From: Cyclobacterium salsum
GTDB lineage: Bacteria; Bacteroidota; Bacteroidia; Cytophagales; Cyclobacteriaceae
Length of the DNA stretch: 64,000 bases
Assembly (NCBI RefSeq): GCF_010119245.1
Contig: NZ_WNKG01000009.1
Location: 124,001 to 188,000 of the forward strand
Direction of reading: 5' to 3'
The position numbers and the translations under genes are program-made. The notes below the pieces were generated by a model that did no database searches, was not told the DNA's origin, and worked only from the letters and a program-made list of their open reading frames with translations. Each line of letters starts with the position of its first letter. Within the stretch, counting starts at the first letter, position 1. Shown in pieces: positions 62,698 through 64,000 of this stretch.

Positions 62698-64000
62698 TTA
62701 AAAATTATACCCCAAAGTTACATAGAATCTTGTCTTTTCTATGGAGTAATTTCGAACTGGTCGTGCTGCGTCAAGTTTCACGTAGTAATTTAACAAAACG
62801 GTTCGTATGCCTGCTCCATAGCTTTGCAACCATGGATTATTGAAATTATTTAGGGTAATGACAAATGGCGAGCCTTCGGTATTGATTATTTCGGTATTTT
62901 GATCGTTTACCCTTTCCCAGGGTGCTGCATTGGTCCAGGCGGACCCTGCATCATAAAACCCGACTAACTGAAAGTTTCTGATAAAATTTGAGGTGATATT
63001 TCCTCTGGAGAGGTAAGAAAATAAGGGAATCCGCAATTCGGAACTAAAGGTAATCACATTATTCCCCCTGATTTCATCGTAATCGAATCCTCGTAAGTCT
63101 ACAAATTCAGCAAACAAAAGATCGGAATTTTCCACGCCTGACTCATTCCGGATTGGCGAAACTTCCGGTCGGTTGGTTGGCGGCTGGTGAAACTGGTTAA
63201 ATAGCCAGTTATCCATCCCTCCTACCAGGTATTTTTGTGGGTTATTACCGAAGAAACTACCGACATATAGTCTTGTCGCCAGGGTAATGTTTTTATGTAT
63301 TTTCTGATAATTGCGAAGATCCAGGTAGGCATTTGTAAAGGAGCGTTCAACCATATTGAGCCCCTGATAATGGACCATTCCGATTTTTCCTTTCAACCCC
63401 TGTTCCATGTAAAGTCCCAGCTGCCTGGTCTTATCCACCACTATTTCGGCTCTCCCTCCAGCATAATTGATATCCAGTCGGTTTTGAGGGCCGTCACTTC
63501 CCCTGAGAATGGAATCGGGGTTTAGGTTGAAGTATTGACTTTTTGCTATAAATGGGGCCAGACTCACTCGGGTACTAACCGACAAGGGATAGGAAACGCC
63601 AATCTCTGATTTAGAAAGAACGTATTTTTGGGAAGTGAGGTCGCCTTCTTCTCTTAAAATGGACCTTCGGTCAAATCTCCCCCTGATATCAAGACGGTAT
63701 TTAAGGTATTCGTATTCAAAGTACAAATCGCTGCCGGACTGAAAATCCAAGGCCGTCATGACTCCTCCTTTTATCGAATGATTATCAAGAAGATCGGTCA
63801 TTCGGCCATTCAGGTTGATACCGAAACCTCTCAATGGATCCACAACAAAGGAGGTATTCAGGCTGGTAGTGATGAACTGAGGAATATAGTTCCTTGGACC
63901 CTGAACCCGCTTCACCATGTTCTGCTGCCGGAAGGCATCCAAGATGTTGCTTCTTCGTTCTGCCGGGGAAGTTTGCTCTTCCTGGTCGCGGGCCGACTCC
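62698..64000 (-). CDS. Outer-membrane beta-barrel protein, C-terminal part
   Basis: The frame is open to the right edge, so the N-terminus is missing; 433 codons are seen. They are almost wholly amphipathic beta strands, and the end (F-Y-V-T-L-G-Y-N-F) has the terminal aromatic needed for barrel assembly. L-R-G-F-D-Y-D-E-I-R-G and F-S-S-E-L-R-I-P, then V-G-F-Y-D-A-G-S-A-W, resemble the last strands of Omp85/surface-antigen barrels (the R-G-F region and the D-A-G-x-A-W motif). It could be a BamA/TamA relative or the barrel of a TolB-like propeller-barrel fusion known in Bacteroidota. The missing N-terminus would decide. Confidence 0.75.
   Translation of the reverse strand, partial: ESARDQEEQTSPAERRSNILDAFRQQNMVKRVQGPRNYIPQFITTSLNTSFVVDPLRGFGINLNGRMTDLLDNHSIKGGVMTALDFQSGSDLYFEYEYLKYRLDIRGRFDRRSILREEGDLTSQKYVLSKSEIGVSYPLSVSTRVSLAPFIAKSQYFNLNPDSILRGSDGPQNRLDINYAGGRAEIVVDKTRQLGLYMEQGLKGKIGMVHYQGLNMVERSFTNAYLDLRNYQKIHKNITLATRLYVGSFFGNNPQKYLVGGMDNWLFNQFHQPPTNRPEVSPIRNESGVENSDLLFAEFVDLRGFDYDEIRGNNVITFSSELRIPLFSYLSRGNITSNFIRNFQLVGFYDAGSAWTNAAPWERVNDQNTEIINTEGSPFVITLNNFNNPWLQSYGAGIRTVLLNYYVKLDAARPVRNYSIEKTRFYVTLGYNF

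Overview
The window reads as a chromosomal segment of a Bacteroidota bacterium, probably of the order Cytophagales and, by overall gene content, close to the Cyclobacteriaceae. The evidence is type IX secretion (T9SS) and gliding genes (sprA, a PorP/SprF protein and a giant adhesin with a gliding-motility-type C-terminal domain), a SusC/SusD pair, several Bacteroidota-specific DUF families (DUF4292, DUF4837), a Thermus/Bacteroidota-type isocitrate dehydrogenase, and promoters of the form TTG-N18/19-TAnnTTTG. Genus and species cannot be fixed from sequence reading alone. No rRNA, tRNA, CRISPR array, complete insertion sequence or prophage was seen.

Left part (1-10.2 kb): accessory and decaying. 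It holds the start of a secreted protein cut by the window edge, two secreted BNR/sialidase-fold proteins, a HepT-MntA toxin-antitoxin pair bracketed by two copies of a degenerate intergenic repeat, a small methyltransferase-like gene, a mosaic block of broken catabolic genes (aminotransferase, 3-hydroxyacyl-CoA dehydrogenase and amidohydrolase pieces), a frameshifted and truncated SusC gene, an unlisted 56-residue membrane protein and an SMR-family exporter. A third copy of the repeat closes this region. It looks like the remains of a carbohydrate or sialic-acid-type catabolic island.

Middle (10.3-22.3 kb): ffh (signal recognition particle GTPase); a DUF6508-like gene; a 1454-residue T9SS type B adhesin next to its PorP/SprF partner; then a YfhO-family membrane protein, a methyltransferase and a glycosyltransferase that probably act in surface glycan assembly.

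22.9-33.9 kb: a polysaccharide-utilisation-like locus in one direction: SusC, SusD, a membrane-anchored c-type cytochrome/DUF1549/LamG/DUF1553 protein, a Tat-exported DUF1501 protein and a Tat-exported Gfo/Idh/MocA oxidoreductase. No classical glycoside hydrolase is present, so the locus seems to import and oxidise a glycan-derived compound by a route that is not characterised. This is the best candidate for an undescribed system.

34-38.4 kb: a flippase facing a glycosyltransferase, then isocitrate dehydrogenase. From 38.7 to 61.8 kb nearly everything is on the plus strand: enoyl-CoA hydratase, a second flippase, dut, a TPR protein, a DUF4292 lipoprotein, an EnvC-like LytM protein, tatA, gatA, a LysM lytic transglycosylase, a DUF4837 lipoprotein, maeB, ruvA, sprA, gcvH, a VanZ-like protein, a TonB protein and a DUF2237 protein. 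The right end has YicC and a partial outer-membrane barrel on the minus strand. This half is ordinary core genome with strong envelope and secretion content.
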